Assembly: GCF_954871325.1 (NCBI RefSeq) | Contig: NC_088775.1 | Location: forward strand, 24,839,561-24,903,560 | DNA length: 64,000 bases | Direction: 5' to 3' | From: Gordionus sp. m RMFG-2023 | Lineage: Eukaryota > Nematomorpha > Gordioida > Chordodea > Parachordodidae | In this document: in pieces, positions 13,501 to 28,500 of the stretch | Layout of the letters: the number at the start of each line of letters is the position of its first letter | How positions within the stretch are numbered: position 1 is the first letter of the stretch | Notes under the pieces: generated by a model | The model's input: the letters and a program-made list of their open reading frames with translations, nothing else | Database searches by the model: none | What the model was told of the DNA's origin: nothing | Position numbers and translations under genes: made by a program

Positions 13501-16500
13501 TTGATCCCTGATATAACTAAATTATTCCCATTTTAAATCATTAATTTAAGTATTGTGGTGCCAAGAAGATGATCAATTTACCACATATCCATTCTATAAA
13601 TTAATAATAACTAAGGAATTAATCAAATGAATCCTAAACTTAGCTGATGACTTTATCCAATCCTTCATTTAAAATTTATTAGTGTAAAAACAAATGTTAT
13701 ATAATTACATAAGTTCAGTTATCAAAGTAACAACTCATTCCATTGCAATACAACTCTTATAATAGAATCTCAAAAATACAAACAAATGGTTCATGTGGTC
13801 CTTGTTGTCCTAATATTTGTCAAGCAAAATTTTGATAGCTATTCCTACATATATTCCAAAATTAATGGATAATACATGCCTAAATAGCTATGTGAAGTAA
13901 GAATACAACAATTATATTGGCAACTATAATCCAAATGCATAATTTATGCCCCTCTTGCCATAAATATACTAAAATTACCAAAGCCAGAAAGTTTCAAGTT
14001 CATGGCCCCCCATCCTCTAGATGCCTAGGTTCAGGGTTAACATGCATAACACCTACAGATCCTCCTCCATTCTGCCTATTAAATTTAGCAAGCCATCCCC
14101 CGCCTATTGTTGCTACCAACTTGCCCCCTAGTCAGCAAACTCCCAACTTACAGCCATGGGCCAATGATTTTTTATCAGTACCCAATGTTTCCGCCATATC
14201 CCGTATTCCGCGTGGTGCTCGCAATTCTTTTGCAGAATCCTTTAACAAGTTAATCCTATTAACAGTAAACAATCCTGCAAACCTACCCTTAAAATTCCCG
14301 ATAATAAAAATATCCAATTATCTAAACACATTAAAACTTCATATCTCTTTTCAACCCTGACTCTATTCCAACCCCTACACCTCAGACCCACCAATCCAAT
14401 CCACTCCCTATTGCCCCTAAGGCTAAAATAGTTTCAAATAAAATAAACAGCCTTAATATCAATTCAGCCCTTCGGGTCATGACCTCTGAAGATTCCTTAG
14501 CTCCAAACAATGAGTCCACTCTAGAAGCCTTGCTTCTAAAACACCCTTTCATCCAAGACATTTTAAAACCTAACATATCATGCAAAGCCCTTTTGCAGAA
14601 CCTTACCAGGTTATTAAATTTAATTCTTAATGGGCCCCTCCCACCACCTATCATTCCTATTCTCTTTGGTGCCCGCCTTATAGCCCTCAAAAAAAAGGAT
14701 GGAGGTATCCGCCCAATTGCTGTTGGGTCGTTCTTCAGAAGGGCTATCTCTAAGATCATTGCCTCACGAATAAAGGAATCTCTTTCTTCATTCCTGTCGC
14801 CACTTCAGCTAGGGTTTGGTGTACCTGGAGGCTCTGAAATTTCGGCCCATCTTGCTCGCATTACCCTCTCAAATAATATTCCAGACAATGTCGTTTTAAA
14901 ACTTGATTTCAAAAATGCTTTCAATACAATCAAACGTCAATATTTCGTTCCCTTGTTTTGCCACAAATATCCTCAATATTCTACATACATTCTCAACAGT
15001 TACTCTAGCCCTACTTTTTTAAAGTACAATAACAACATAATAAAATCTCAGGAGGGAATCCAACAAGGTGACCCCTTAGGCCCAGCCCTTTTTTGCATCG
15101 GGATACACAAGATAATCCTGGATATTCAATCTATATCTAACCTCACTTTAAATTCCTGGTACCTCGATGACGGTATAGTCTCAGGCAACCTCTCCACAGT
15201 CATGTCCATTCCCTCCATCATCGAAAATATCTCTTATATAACAGGACTATCTCTCAACCTCTCCAAATGTGAGATTTGTTTCTTAAACGCTACAACATCC
15301 ATCCCTTCAGAAACCACATTCCTAGCCATCAACAGAGAAGAGATGACACATCTTGGATCACCGATAGGGGGTGAAAAAGCAATTTTTTTAAACAAATCCC
15401 TCGACAATTTATCTAATTTAAACTCACTTTTTAATTACCTACCCGCTCATCCATCAATCCTTTTTTTTAATCAAAAACTATTTTAATATACCTAAAATCC
15501 TCTATGCCCTGAGATCTTCACCAATCTTCAAATGCAGCCATTTGCTAGTTTCCCACGAAACCCAAATTAAGGATCTCCTAGAAAACATATTAAACCTTAA
15601 ATTCTCCAATTCATCTTGGCTCCAGGCCACCCTTCCATGCAAGTCGGTGGTATTGGTATCCGATCCCCCTTACAACTTTCCCTCTCAGCCTTTATCTCAT
15701 CTCGTCTTGCTGCTCAATCTCCTTCAGATACTGACCTCTCACAGGCCCTCACCTTTTGGGACAACAACTGCTCCCCCACCCTTAGCCGTCCCGCTTCCAG
15801 TACCCAAAAAGACTGGGATGCTCCTCTGATCGCCCGTTCCGATGAATATCATATTTCGAACAGGACCTTTGAGGAAAATCCCAATAATTTGGTACTAAAT
15901 GCAAACTCTGGCTACGAATGGTTGGAAGCCATCCCCAGCGCCAATCTTGGCCTCCTCATGACTGGCGAACAGTGACGTATATCTATAGCCCTCCGCCTCG
16001 GCTGTAATGTCGTAGTTCCCTCCATCTGCATCGACTGTGGTCAGCCCATTGAATCGAAGGCTTACCATCCCTAGCACTGCAAGTTCTCCCGTGGACGACA
16101 ACCTCGTCATAAATCTATCAATAACATTTTACTAGCCGCCCTCAAAAAAGTTAATATCCCATCTACCCTCGAACCAGTAGGTCTTTCAAACGAATACGCC
16201 ATACGCCCGGATGGTATTTCTCTCATACCCTGTTCTAATGGTCTTCCGCTAACATGGGATTACACTTGCGTTGATTTTGCAGCCAAGTCTAACCTCTCAT
16301 TTTCTGCTATCGAAAAGGCAGAAATCCTTAAAAAAAATAAATACGCTGGCCTCGCCAACACTATGTTCATTCCTATCGTTACCAATACCCTAGGCATGTT
16401 TGGAAACGAGGCCCTCAATTTCATTAAAATCATAGGAAAAAAAATGAGACAGATCTCAGGGGACCCCAATGAAGGATTTTACCTTCGCCAGCAGATTTCC

Positions 16501-19500
16501 CTGGAAATTTGCCGGTCTAATTTTTTAAGTATTCACTCTTCTCTTGGATGATATATATCCCCCTTTTTTTAAATATATATTTTTTTTTATAGTCCTTTTT
16601 AATGTCTTCATAGATTATATATATATTATATATTTATTTTTTTTATATTTAATTTTTAATATATCCATTTTAATATATATTTTTTAATCCTCTGTAATTT
16701 AATGATTATGAATAAATAATAAAGTTTAAAAAAAAAAATTTAAGAAATATATCACAAAGAAAAATATAGATTTATATAAAATATCAAAGTATTTTATAAT
16801 AATTCGAAATTATTATTAGTGTTATAAAATATCTTTGATTTGTCATTGAGCCCCCCCCCCCAATCTTCTTACTGCAGAATAAAAAAATTATAGTAAAATA
16901 TTAAATAACGAAATGATCCTACTATTCCATATAATAATTTAATTTATATATTAAAAAAAGAAGAAAAGTTGCAGATAAAAATACTTACGACTAATAGAAT
17001 GATAATGGAAAATCTTAAGACGTCAAATGTCATTCTACCCAAGGTGATTTGCAATGGTCCCAGGTAAGGATTCACAGTGAAGATATAAACGAGTTTTAAA
17101 GAGCTTTTTATGTAAATGAAAATAAATCATATATTATCAGAGTTTTTAAAGCATACTGTCAAATGTATCTAGAAAAGATGCATGGCCTAAAATGGTGTTT
17201 TGAATATGAGATACTTTAAATATAACAGTTCTATGTCAATAGGGCCAGATATTTACCGCGAAACATTTTTCCCATTTATCGCGAATGTTAATTTTAGTGA
17301 ATAAATTTTATTGGATAAAATTTTATAGTGAACGTTTTATCGCAAAACTACATTTGAGAAAATTATTGGGCAAATATAGTATATCTAAACATTATAGTAA
17401 TATATTTAAAGTAAAACCATTATCACGAATCAAAAATTGTAAAGACTTAGCAACGACGTCATTATCGCAAAACTATAATGAAAATAATATGGAGAAGGAC
17501 ACAATCGCGAAGACAATATCGCAGTGTTCAAATATATTATCTATAAATTACTTTAAAGGCCAGATTAATAGATTTAAAAAATAGATTGAAAAATTAAAAC
17601 AATAATAAATAAAACTCTTAATTTTTTTTAATTTAAAATATCAAGCTTAAAACTGAAGAAAAAATATTTTGACCCACATTCAGAATTTAAGGCTTCTTCG
17701 CAATTAAATAGGACGTGTTAAATTAAATATAGAAATTCTTAAATGGGTGATTTTTAGTAATTCTGGCATGAATTATTTCCCATTTTCGTCAATATATATT
17801 TATCAAATTATTTCTTAACTTAATTATTTTACGTAGAGCGTTAATTATTTATACCAAATTATAACTGGTATCTTTAGAATTAAAGTATAAAATTTTTGCA
17901 TCTTGCGCTGGTGATTATATTAATAAATTCACCAGGTTGCTATAAGAAATATTTTAAAATAATTTAATTTTAGATTAAATTTTAAAATCTTTTTCTCTGG
18001 AATATTTATAAATATAGAGTAATTAATTAAAGACAGGGCAATAACCAAAGAATTTTAATTAGGTTAATCTTCTTTGCAACCTCTTTTAAATTATTTTTTT
18101 TTAACTTGTATATATCAGAGACCTGAATTTTTTAAAATTAATAAGCGGGCAGGGCCGTATATTTTAAAACCAAATATTTCAGATCGCTATTAGCTATAAA
18201 AATTAAAAATAAATTATCTGGGCCGGGCAAGGTCAAAAAAACTTTTTAGAAAAAAATCCGGGCCGGGCCTTGCAAATGACGAACCTGAAGATATATCAAT
18301 TGCAAAGGCCCGGGATGTGTAAACATTTTTTTGGCCCAGCCAGTATTTTTTAATTTTCAGATTTATTTTAATTTAGATAAAATAGTTTTTAAATGATAGG
18401 AAATACTAGAAGTGATTGAATGTGATATATTATTCAATTATACAACAATTTTTAAATATATTTTATTTTATTATTTTATATATAATAATCGCGATTTAAA
18501 ATATTCGGCCCGGCCTGGGTGTATTTTAACTTGAGGCCTGCAGGTCTTCTGATATAATATATAAAGTCTAAAAAAATAGCGCTTTTTAAAGTGGTGCAGC
18601 GAATGGAAAACGATTTTAATGAATTTTATAACAAACAAATAAACTCTACAAGGGAAATTTCTTAAGGTTTATTCCGCATATAAAATAGGCCAAAAGAAAT
18701 AATGCTTTTAAGATGAATTCTCTTGGCTAAGCATAGGGTTTATTTTATAATTACGTGAACTATTATTTGAAGAAGGACAGTAGAATGTTGCAAAGCTAAT
18801 TAGAAAATTTCCAAATTTCCAAATAGGATCAATTCTTTGAACCGTTCTAAGAGTTATTAAGATTTTGATTCAATTTCTCGATAAATATATCTCTGATCTC
18901 AAAATGTTTACTCTGCAATTATGGCCCAGAGAGAACGTACAGAGAAAAATTTCAAAATTCTATTTAATCATAACATAAGAAAATTGATATTAATTTTGAT
19001 TCAAGGTAAAAAAAAACATATGTCAGCGTAAAGCATTGCAACAATGGAATCGCTATAAAGGTTTTGCTAATAAATTCCCGCTAATAGGTTCACGATTCTA
19101 CCTTCATTATAAAAGTTTTGGCAAAAATTTCGCTGAATTAGCTTTGCAATATTACCTTGCTCTAAAGCCCTTCACGATAAATGACATTCGCAGTAAATGA
19201 ATAATTAGCGAAAAAATGGTTCGCAAATAAAGTTAAGCTATATTGACTAGTTTTATGCATCATTTTGATTTGATTGATAATTAGGAAATGGTAACGTATT
19301 GATAAGAAAATATCTATTTTTTTAAAATTCAAATTGTATACTTTTATTTTGAAATGTAAACTAAAACCTGAAGATATTGGCAGCAGCGAACAAACCCTCG
19401 CTTATTAGAGTCGGGTCATTAGCCACCCAATCTTTCCTAGGAGCGAAGGCGGCTTCGTTATGTTCCGATATTTCCTTTTGAACCTGTATGTCATATATTT

Positions 19501-22500
19501 TAAATTTTATTATATTTTGGTTTCCGAAATTATTAAATAAAAAGAAAGAAAGACTATACCTGCAAATAAGCAAGAACTCTTAGAGTTATGGTAGCGATAT
19601 ACAGGGCGTTAGTAATAAAATCAATGACGTTCCACATATCTTCTAGGTACTCCTGAAATCCTTCCACCCAAAGTTGCTTTATTTCACCCCAAACTAAACC
19701 TTTTCGGCATTTAAGAGATAAAGATCAGAGATAATAAATTATTGTAAAACTCCTCATTTTTTAAAAAGAATCATTTGTATAATTATATTTTTTAAAAAAA
19801 TGTTGGTTGAAAAACTGTTGACAAATAAATAGATGCCTTACAGGGTTTCCCATCCAAAATCTCAATCAAAAAAAAATTGGCAATCATAAAAGAAAAAGTG
19901 CCGATCAAAATAGAAAAGTGTCAATCAAAAAAGGAAAAGCGTTATATTTTTAATTATTTAATAAAAAAAAATTGTTGACCATTTTATAACCCTGAAATAT
20001 GATTTTTAATAATTTTATTTTCCCTGTCAATTTTCTTCATCTCTATTTTTATGTCATTTTTTAATTATTCGTTTTCTCTTTTTCATTATGCTACACTACA
20101 AAACAATTTTTTGACTTTTTATAATTGTTTCGCCTATTTTTTAATTAGTTTATTTCATTACAATTGCCGAATTAATTTAAATTAAATAGAATTACCAAAC
20201 GATATATAATTTAAAGGTTTCAGTCCTTTTTGTCATTGATACAAGTATATCTTTTAAAATGTCTTGAAGATATGGTAGTAACAAGGAAAAAAAACATTGA
20301 TAGTGCTGCAAAAGTTCTAATAATTGACGCGAGGATAATATTAAAAATATAGCATCATGTTTTAAAGTAAGCTATAAAGCTGTGACAAATATAAAATACT
20401 TTTAGCTTAAAAATGGAATAAAATATATCTTACCCTCAAGTGCATGCAAAAAACTAAATCTTAGATTGCACCTCATCCTTAAAAAAGTTATGTGAAATGA
20501 TTAAAGAGAGATATGAAGTAGACATATCAAATCAAAAGGTGACTATTTGGATTTAGGTTTAGTTTTATAAGGGTATCAATCACTACATTCAATTAGAGAA
20601 ATATCCGAATAAATATCGAGAGGAATATATGAATTGGTTTTGGATGTAGCTTATACGAAAGAAAATTTATTTTTACCAATGTGAGCGGGTTTTCAATATT
20701 AATGAGAAGGTTATAAGGATTCTCACAAGTAAATAAAATGGCTATTAAAAATGTCCAAGGGATAAATACAATAAATTATAATATCAATATACTGCTCTCA
20801 TGCGGAAATATTCAGACTCGATGTTCTTGATGGCCCCTGCAAGACTTAGAAACTTTGTAGATAAAATACTAAATTTTTTGAAGAAAATAATATGATGAAT
20901 ATGATTTTTGCGACGGATAATATCCAATTTCATTATAAAAAATTATAGAATCGATAGAAAGGAACAGGAATACATTAAAATATATATCAGAGACCTATTT
21001 TAAATATTTTAAATATTTTAAATATACCCGGGCCGGGCCTAAAAAATTTTTTTTAAAATATATCCGATTGTTAAACTCGGGCCGGGCCTTAATATTTTTT
21101 ATAAAAATTTTTACATTATGAGTTAATGGTTATAAGATTATTTTATATTATAGTTATGATTAATATAATATTGGGTGATGGTTAACACTACCTAACACCC
21201 ACAGATCGATCTAATTATTAATTTCCTGCAAATTTATTCAAAGTATTAATATATTTTTTTATAATTCATATCTAAATTATTACAACATATTTTACCAAAA
21301 CAATCAAATAAAGGAATATCTTAAATAAGCCCCAATATTCAAGTATTATTAATATATTTTTTTATAATTCATATCTAAATTTTTAGAATATTTACCAAAA
21401 CAATCAAATAAAGGAATATCATGGCACCAAATACTAATGATATAATTAATAAAATTAAAAATAATATTTATTCATTTAGAAATACAAATAATATTTTAAA
21501 ATCTAAAATATGGGCTAAATTTAACATCATCATAGATGAAAATAAAAAAAACATTGGCTACGCACAATGTAAGAATTGTTCAAGTATATTATCTTATAAT
21601 TATAAACATTGGTAAATCCATGAAAATTAATAAATTTTTTTTTACACCTGAAAAACCAACCTATAAATGTAATATAAAATATTTAAAAGAAAAATTTATA
21701 GATCATTCCTTAACACTTTGCGCAAAAGATATTAGACCTTTCGAAATGATAGCTGGGAATGGGTTTCTTGAATTCAGCCAGGCTCTAGTCGATGTTGGGG
21801 CAAAGTATGGTAAAATAGATATCAACTCATTGATTTCACATCCTACCACTCTATCACGCCCCCTTAAAGAAAAATGTAATAAAATAAGAAACATTTTGGT
21901 TGATACTATTGCCCCAGTAATCAAGAATCTATTTATGGCTGCTTCCACTGATATATGGTGCGATGACCATAAAAAGAACTCGTTTATAACAGTTAACATG
22001 CACTATATATCAGATGACTGGAAGTTAGTGAAGAGAAACCTATTTACCGCTAAATTAAGTGTCAAAGACTAGCAAAGTAGTTAAGGATGAACTATTAAAA
22101 AATTTTCATAATTTTAATTTTAACACTAACGATTTTATTAATATAATATTTGTTACAGACCAAGGTAAAAATATTATAAAAGCATTGGAGTTAAATGAAC
22201 GATTAAATTGTTCTTGTCATATATTAAATACAATTTTAAGAAATTCATATTTGGAAAGTAATGCCCCATTAATAAAATCAACAATAGATAATACTAAAAT
22301 ATTAGTGGGGCATTTAAAACAAAGTAATAAATGTGAGCATTTGAAGGCCCTTTATCAAGATATAGAAGTCCACTGGAACTCTAAATACAATATGCTCAAT
22401 TCTGTTTATTCTCAAAATGAAGAAATTATAAAAGTTCTTCAAGAACATGGGGGATCGGAAAAGTATTATATTATAGACTTTCCGATCCTTCAGGATCTAG

Positions 22501-25500
22501 TCAAAATTCTTGAGAATTTTAACAGAGCTATTGTTGAGTTACAGTCGGACTCTTGTACTCTTTTTAAAGTGGTAATTTGGTATTATGAACTTCTTGAAGT
22601 TTGTAATACCTTTCAAAGCGAAAAAGGAGAAATAAAATTGATTTTACTTAATATAAAGCATTTTTAATTGAAAAATTTGTTTTACACAAGTATCATTTTA
22701 TTTCTCTTTTTCTCTGTCCCAAATTCAAGCAATTACGTATGTTGTCAGGGACAGATCGCAAGATGACGGAAAACTATATAAAAGATTGTATTAAATTACA
22801 AGAGGCTCAGGAAGTAAATGAAATACCATCGACCAGTCAAATTACGACTGTTGTCAAACAAACTGAATCGTTTTATGACAAATGGGGCAATGGTAATTCT
22901 GGTAATATGTCAATACCCGATGATGAATATTATAATTACATAAATAAAAAAATAGATGAAACATTTAAGGTGGATAATTTGTTAGAGTGGTGGGCGGCTC
23001 ATCAAAGCGAATTTCCAATTTTAGCTAAATTGGCAAAACGGGTATTAGCAATTCCTGCTTCAAGTGCAAGCTGTGAGCGGAATTTTTCCACTACTGGGAG
23101 AATTCTTGAAGAAAGAAGAAGTAATCTTCAACCTGAAAAGGTAGATATGCTTCTCTATCTTCATGATAATTTGTGAATTTTTAATATCTTTCTTGAGTAT
23201 AGGGTTTCTTCAATCATGCTGGTTTTTTACTTTGCAAACTGTCAAATATTTATTGCATTTATTATATTTTATCTTGAGTCATGAAAGTTTTTAATCCAAC
23301 ATTTTTCATTATTTTTTTTTACAATAATACAATTATCTTTTTTTGTTAAAAATTTATATTATAAAATAAATTATATTAATATTGTGCAATTAGATTATAT
23401 TTTCAAAATACTATTTATTATACATGCATTTTTTTAAATAGCGATTTATTTTTATTTTATAAATTAAATACAATATATTATATTCTCAAAATATTTTCCA
23501 TTTTTATAAGTTAAATATTAGTTTTATTATTTTTAAATGCAATATAAAATATAGTATATGCTCAAAATATTATTACCATTTTTATGAATATTAGTTTTAT
23601 TTTTATAAATGCAATATAAAATATAGTATATGCTCAAAATATCCATTTTTATAAATAACAGTTTTATAATTTTTATAAATTCAATATAATATTCTCAAAA
23701 TATTAGCTTTTTACATGTATTTTTTAAATAATAAGCGATAATACTCGCTGAAAAATATGGTAAAATACCTCATAGGTGAATTTTTGTATATACCAGGTCG
23801 AATATAATTTTAAAAAATTCCGAGCCGGGCCTGAAATTTTTAAATCCTGGCAGGGCCGGGCTATAAAAATTTTTTTAAAAAATATCCGGGCCGGGCCGGG
23901 CCTTAAATTTTTAAATCCGGGCCGGGCCTAAAAAATTGAAAACCGGGCCGGGCCGTGCAAATGGTGCCTCTGCAGGTCTCTGATATATATTAAGCTTAAA
24001 TTTATAAAAGTAGCAATTTCTGACTAAAAACAGTAAATTAAATTCTTTTTTAGGAAATAAATTTTTTTAAACCTGCTATCCAAGCCAATATCATCCACTC
24101 AAAATTGGTAGGCGGAGAACCCCTGCGTTCGTTTTTGATGTGCTGCTGTTCACCCTGAACTATCATAGTTATATTTTCAATCCGCTGAGATGCCAAAATC
24201 AACAACACTTATTATTCGTACGATTAATAAATTAAATTATATCTATAAATTTTAAAAAGAGAAAGCGAGAGTAGCCTAAAAGTATATATTATTTATAAAT
24301 AATTGATAAGTTCAAACCCAAAAAGGTGATATAAGAAGCGCTGTTGCATATGAATTTGATAAAAGGTTTTTTCATGACGCGCCCGGGCATATTGTGAGGA
24401 GCCAATATGTAGCATATAGAAAGGATGGGGAAAACGGCGGCTATGGAAAGCACTATAAGGGTTCGAGATAATAAGTTGCGCCTTCTGTAACCGGGTAACC
24501 CCTCAGCCCATATTGCTCCTAGGAGCTGTTGACAATTGGGATGAGATACAAACTATTATGTGAAAAATCGAATTGTATAAATATTATAAATACAGTTAGT
24601 TATACGCACTTTTATAATATTATAGATTAAAAGAGAGGATCATATTGATTAAAAGATCATCATAAGTTTATTAAATAATGCATTATATCGAAAGCATTTT
24701 TTAATTTTAAAAATCATAAATATATCCTGTCAATTTATTCTCGTGTCCGGAAGTTAATTCTATGGTTATTTATATGTAATCTCTTTTATAAGTACCAATT
24801 TTTCCATTTAATATGACATGTTCTGATCAGATTTCCGTTTTAAAAAGGCTTTAATAAAATCAATCATTGTTAATTGTTATGTCTGGAGAATAATATTTAG
24901 ATTTTCACAAAAATTCGCAAATTCTTGCAACCGTTCTAGTGTTTTTTTAATGTTTTGATTGTGAAATAACTAAAGATAAGTTCACCCTAAGAAAAGTGCT
25001 ACTCATCACATATATGATCCTATATTACATATTGTATATATAAAAGAATCTGAACCCGAAAAAAAAGTTATATAGGTTCGGTTCGCCTTAATAGATAATT
25101 ACAGAACCCCATGCATCTGCTCAAAAAATAACTTTTCGAATGTTGCCATTTTTATAAATACATAATAAATTTTAATTATCTATAACTATTTTTATTTATT
25201 TTTTTTTTAATTTTATTTATTTTATTTAATTTTATTTTTTTTTATTTTATTTTATTTTTTTATTTTTTTTCTCTTTAGCTTTCACCTTTTCTGGTGGTAA
25301 GCTCCTTCAACCTATCTCTCCACTCTATGTTATTCATACAATCTCTTTTATCTAATTTATACTTCTTTATATTGGCTCTAACTTTATGGCCCCATTGAAG
25401 TTTTGGCCTTCCTCTTTTACGTTTGCCCATCACTTCCAAACTCTCAACCTTATTTCCTATGTAGTTCATAGGCCTTCTCATTGTGTACCCATACCACCTA

Positions 25501-28500
25501 AGTCTGTTTACCATTAACTTAGTCTTAATGGGCACTACCTTTAAACTACTTAGTATTCTTATACTGCGCACTTTATCCTTTCCTGTTACCCCAGCAATCC
25601 TCAGATTCTCATCTCCATAGTTTGTAGACTTCTCTCGTCTAATTCCTTGGTTGGCCATGTTTCCGAACTATATAGAATAGTTGGTTGTACTATGGAACTG
25701 TAAATTTTTCCCTTTTGTGTGGGATTCTTTTGTCAAATAGCACTCCAGATTAGATCTCTGCTTTAACCACCCTTGATTAATTTTACTCTTTATCTATTTT
25801 TCTATTGTGCCGTTTGTTTGTATAGTGGAGCCCAAATATTTGCAGCTTTCAATTGCCGATATCTGCCATTCATTTATATCAATACTCTCTGTTTCATCTC
25901 CTCCTATCATCATATACTCCGTCTTTTCTCTATTTACTTTTAGTCCGTGCTTTTCTAGGATATTTATCCAACTCACTAATCTTTCTTTCATTTCATCCTT
26001 AGATTTGGCAAGTATCACAATATCATCTGCAAATACCATATTCCACGGGACTGTTTGAGGTATAGACTGTGCTAATACATCTATTACTGTAATGAAGAGA
26101 AGTGGGCTGAGAGCCGACCCTTGATGAACTCCTTCGGCTATTGTGAAATCTGCTGAAGTACCTGTTGTGCTACGGACCATTGTTGTATGGTCCATATGCA
26201 TATCCTGTATTACTCTTATATATTTTTCGGAAATAATACAGGATCTATAACTATTTTTATATAACCTATTGTATATAAAATTATACTTAATTTAAATAAA
26301 AAAAATATATTCAATACCATAGATAAAATTTTAAAGATAGTGAGGGTATGGGTGATATCTATAATATATATATATAAATGCAGTATGTCACAACAAATTT
26401 AGGCAATAGTATTCTTTTAAGAAATATTCGTCCAATAAAAATCATTATGCAATAAGCCAATTGCAATTTCTATCATGTGATTATATATTTTATTTTTAAT
26501 ATTTATAATGATAATTTTATATAATACCCAAGATACCTCACCAGAAGACGTTAAAGATTTTGGTAATTTATGTTATATATATGATTTTATTTTAATAAAT
26601 ATTTCACATTATATACTCAAGGTCAAGATGCTTCAGATTTAGATAAATTATTAATATGTGAAAATCTATCAAAATTAAAAAATATAGCCTAGCCATTTCA
26701 TCAAAGGGTTAATAATTAGATTTTCACAGTATCAAATTATCTGTTTAAATTATCAAATATATTTTTATTAAATATTTTTACTTAAATAAATCTAATAAAT
26801 AATATACAATCTTTGGATGAAAAAAAAATATTTAGTTCTAACAGCCCAATGCATATATGCAATCTTTCCTAAGTATGGCTCATCATTCCCCGGAATATTT
26901 TTTCCGAAAAATTAATTAGTGGTAAAATTATAACCATTTTATATAATGTAAAATAAAAGTAAGAAAGGAGAACAACATTATGTGATATCTAATACAAAAG
27001 AGATTAATTTTAGATAATTTGAAATAAATTGATATTTTTTAAAGAAATAAGGCCTGATGTTAAAATCGGTTTTTCGAAATTTGCAAGCATTCGCCCAAAA
27101 AATTGTATGCTCGTAGGAGGTAGTGGTACACATAATGTTTGTGTTTGCAGCTACCACCAAAATTTTAAATTAATGATCATTGGATCAAATTTACCCAATT
27201 TAACCAAAGATGATATGTTGCCCATTAAAACATATAAACATATTTTACCCTTAATAATTTGTAATCCGCCTCAACCATCCTGTTATTTGGGCAAATGTGA
27301 TAATTGTCCAGGGTCAACAAATTTACGCCACCAAATAGAAATATTGTTTCGTTCTAAGGACATCGAATTTATAACATACAAACAATGGCTATCCGTAGAT
27401 AGAACCACTCTTGAAACAATAACCAAGCCAGTAGATGAATTTATCAATGCCTTTTTTGAAAAAATGGAATCTTTATTACCCCATTCTTTTATTTCAACGC
27501 AACAATCATTGTATCAAAAAAATCTAAAATTGAACTTAGACAAAGGCCAATATTTAATTTTATGTGATTTTTCAGAAAACTATAGCTTTATACTGATGAA
27601 GTACAAAGTTATCATTGGAATAGAGCTCAATCCACTGTTCACCCTTTTGTTATATATTATAAAGATAATTTAGCCAATATTTGTTGCCTAAATTATGTAA
27701 TGATATCCGAATCTTTGCAACACAATACAATAGCAGTACATTATTTCCAAAAAACATTGGTAAATTTTTTAATTAATAAAATTTGTATGCCAAATAAAAT
27801 TTTTTATTTTTCCGATGGATCTGCTGCACAGTATAAAAATCGTAAAAATTTTATTAATATTTGCCATCATGAGATGGATTTCGGGATACAGGCGGAATGG
27901 CATTTTTCTGCTACAGCACATGGGAAAAGTGTTTGTGATGGGATTGGTGGCACTGTTAAAAGATTAGCCGCTAGAGCTAGTTTACAAAGACCTTACTCAA
28001 AGCAAATAACCACATCATATGAATTGATGGAGTTCGCTAAAGAAAATATTAATGGCATATATTTTGAATATATGACCCAAGAAAATTATGATCACGAAGA
28101 AATATTACTCAGGGAAAGGTTTTCAAAAACGAGACCTATACCTGGAACACAGAAAATTCACACGGTGATAGGTCTACATCAATTTAAGAGTAAAATGTAT
28201 TCCAATTCAATAGAAAGTAATATAGAATATTTATCATATAATGATGAAAGTATCATTTTTGGAGAGATATCAGGGTATATAACATGTGTTTATGATTCTA
28301 ATTGGTGGTTAGCCTTAGTTTTAGGGAAAAATCAAAAGGAGGAAGAAATATATATAAAGTTTTTACTCCCATCCGGACCTTCTAATTCCTTTACATTTAC
28401 AAGTATAGACGACACTCTATACTTGCCAAAATGTCATATCTTAACATTAGTTTCACCGTTAACTGCTACTGGCCGTAGTTACACATTGTCGTCACAAGAA

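Larger units (their letters stand above)
13000..16740 (+). mobile_element. LINE retrotransposon with REL-type endonuclease, 5' end uncertain
   Basis: Non-LTR element in TRP intron 11, opposite to the gene. In order: a Cys/His finger (about 13940-14040, CPSC...H...C), a reverse transcriptase (14479-15486) and a C-terminal Cys/His finger with a restriction-like endonuclease (about 15900-16551). The 3' end is AATAAATAATAAAGTTT plus an A-run at about 16708-16738. The coding sequence is broken into at least four frames. A 3' copy is at 47605-48430. The layout (finger, RT, C-terminal CCHC and RPDG...WD nuclease) is like the R2/R4-type LINEs; the exact clade is not assignable here. Confidence 0.8.
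20988..23982 (+). mobile_element. hAT transposon, 3.0 kb, perfect 8-bp target duplication
   Basis: The ends CAGAGACCT...AGGTCTCTG are flanked by identical atatatat at 20980-20987 and 23983-23990 (low-complexity, so slightly less decisive). Subterminal GGGCCGGGCC motifs lie at 21027-21088 and about 23822-23956. The single transposase gene runs 21421-23176. It is the only member of its family in the window with a transposase; likely derivatives are at 18116, 31386, 37181, 49080 and 54145. It sits in TRP intron 8, opposite to the host gene. Confidence 0.92.

Noticed and set aside
17285-17584. Plus-strand frame of 99 codons
   Set aside because: It lies inside the ATTTATCGCGAA repeat array; the frame follows from repeated words and has no domain.
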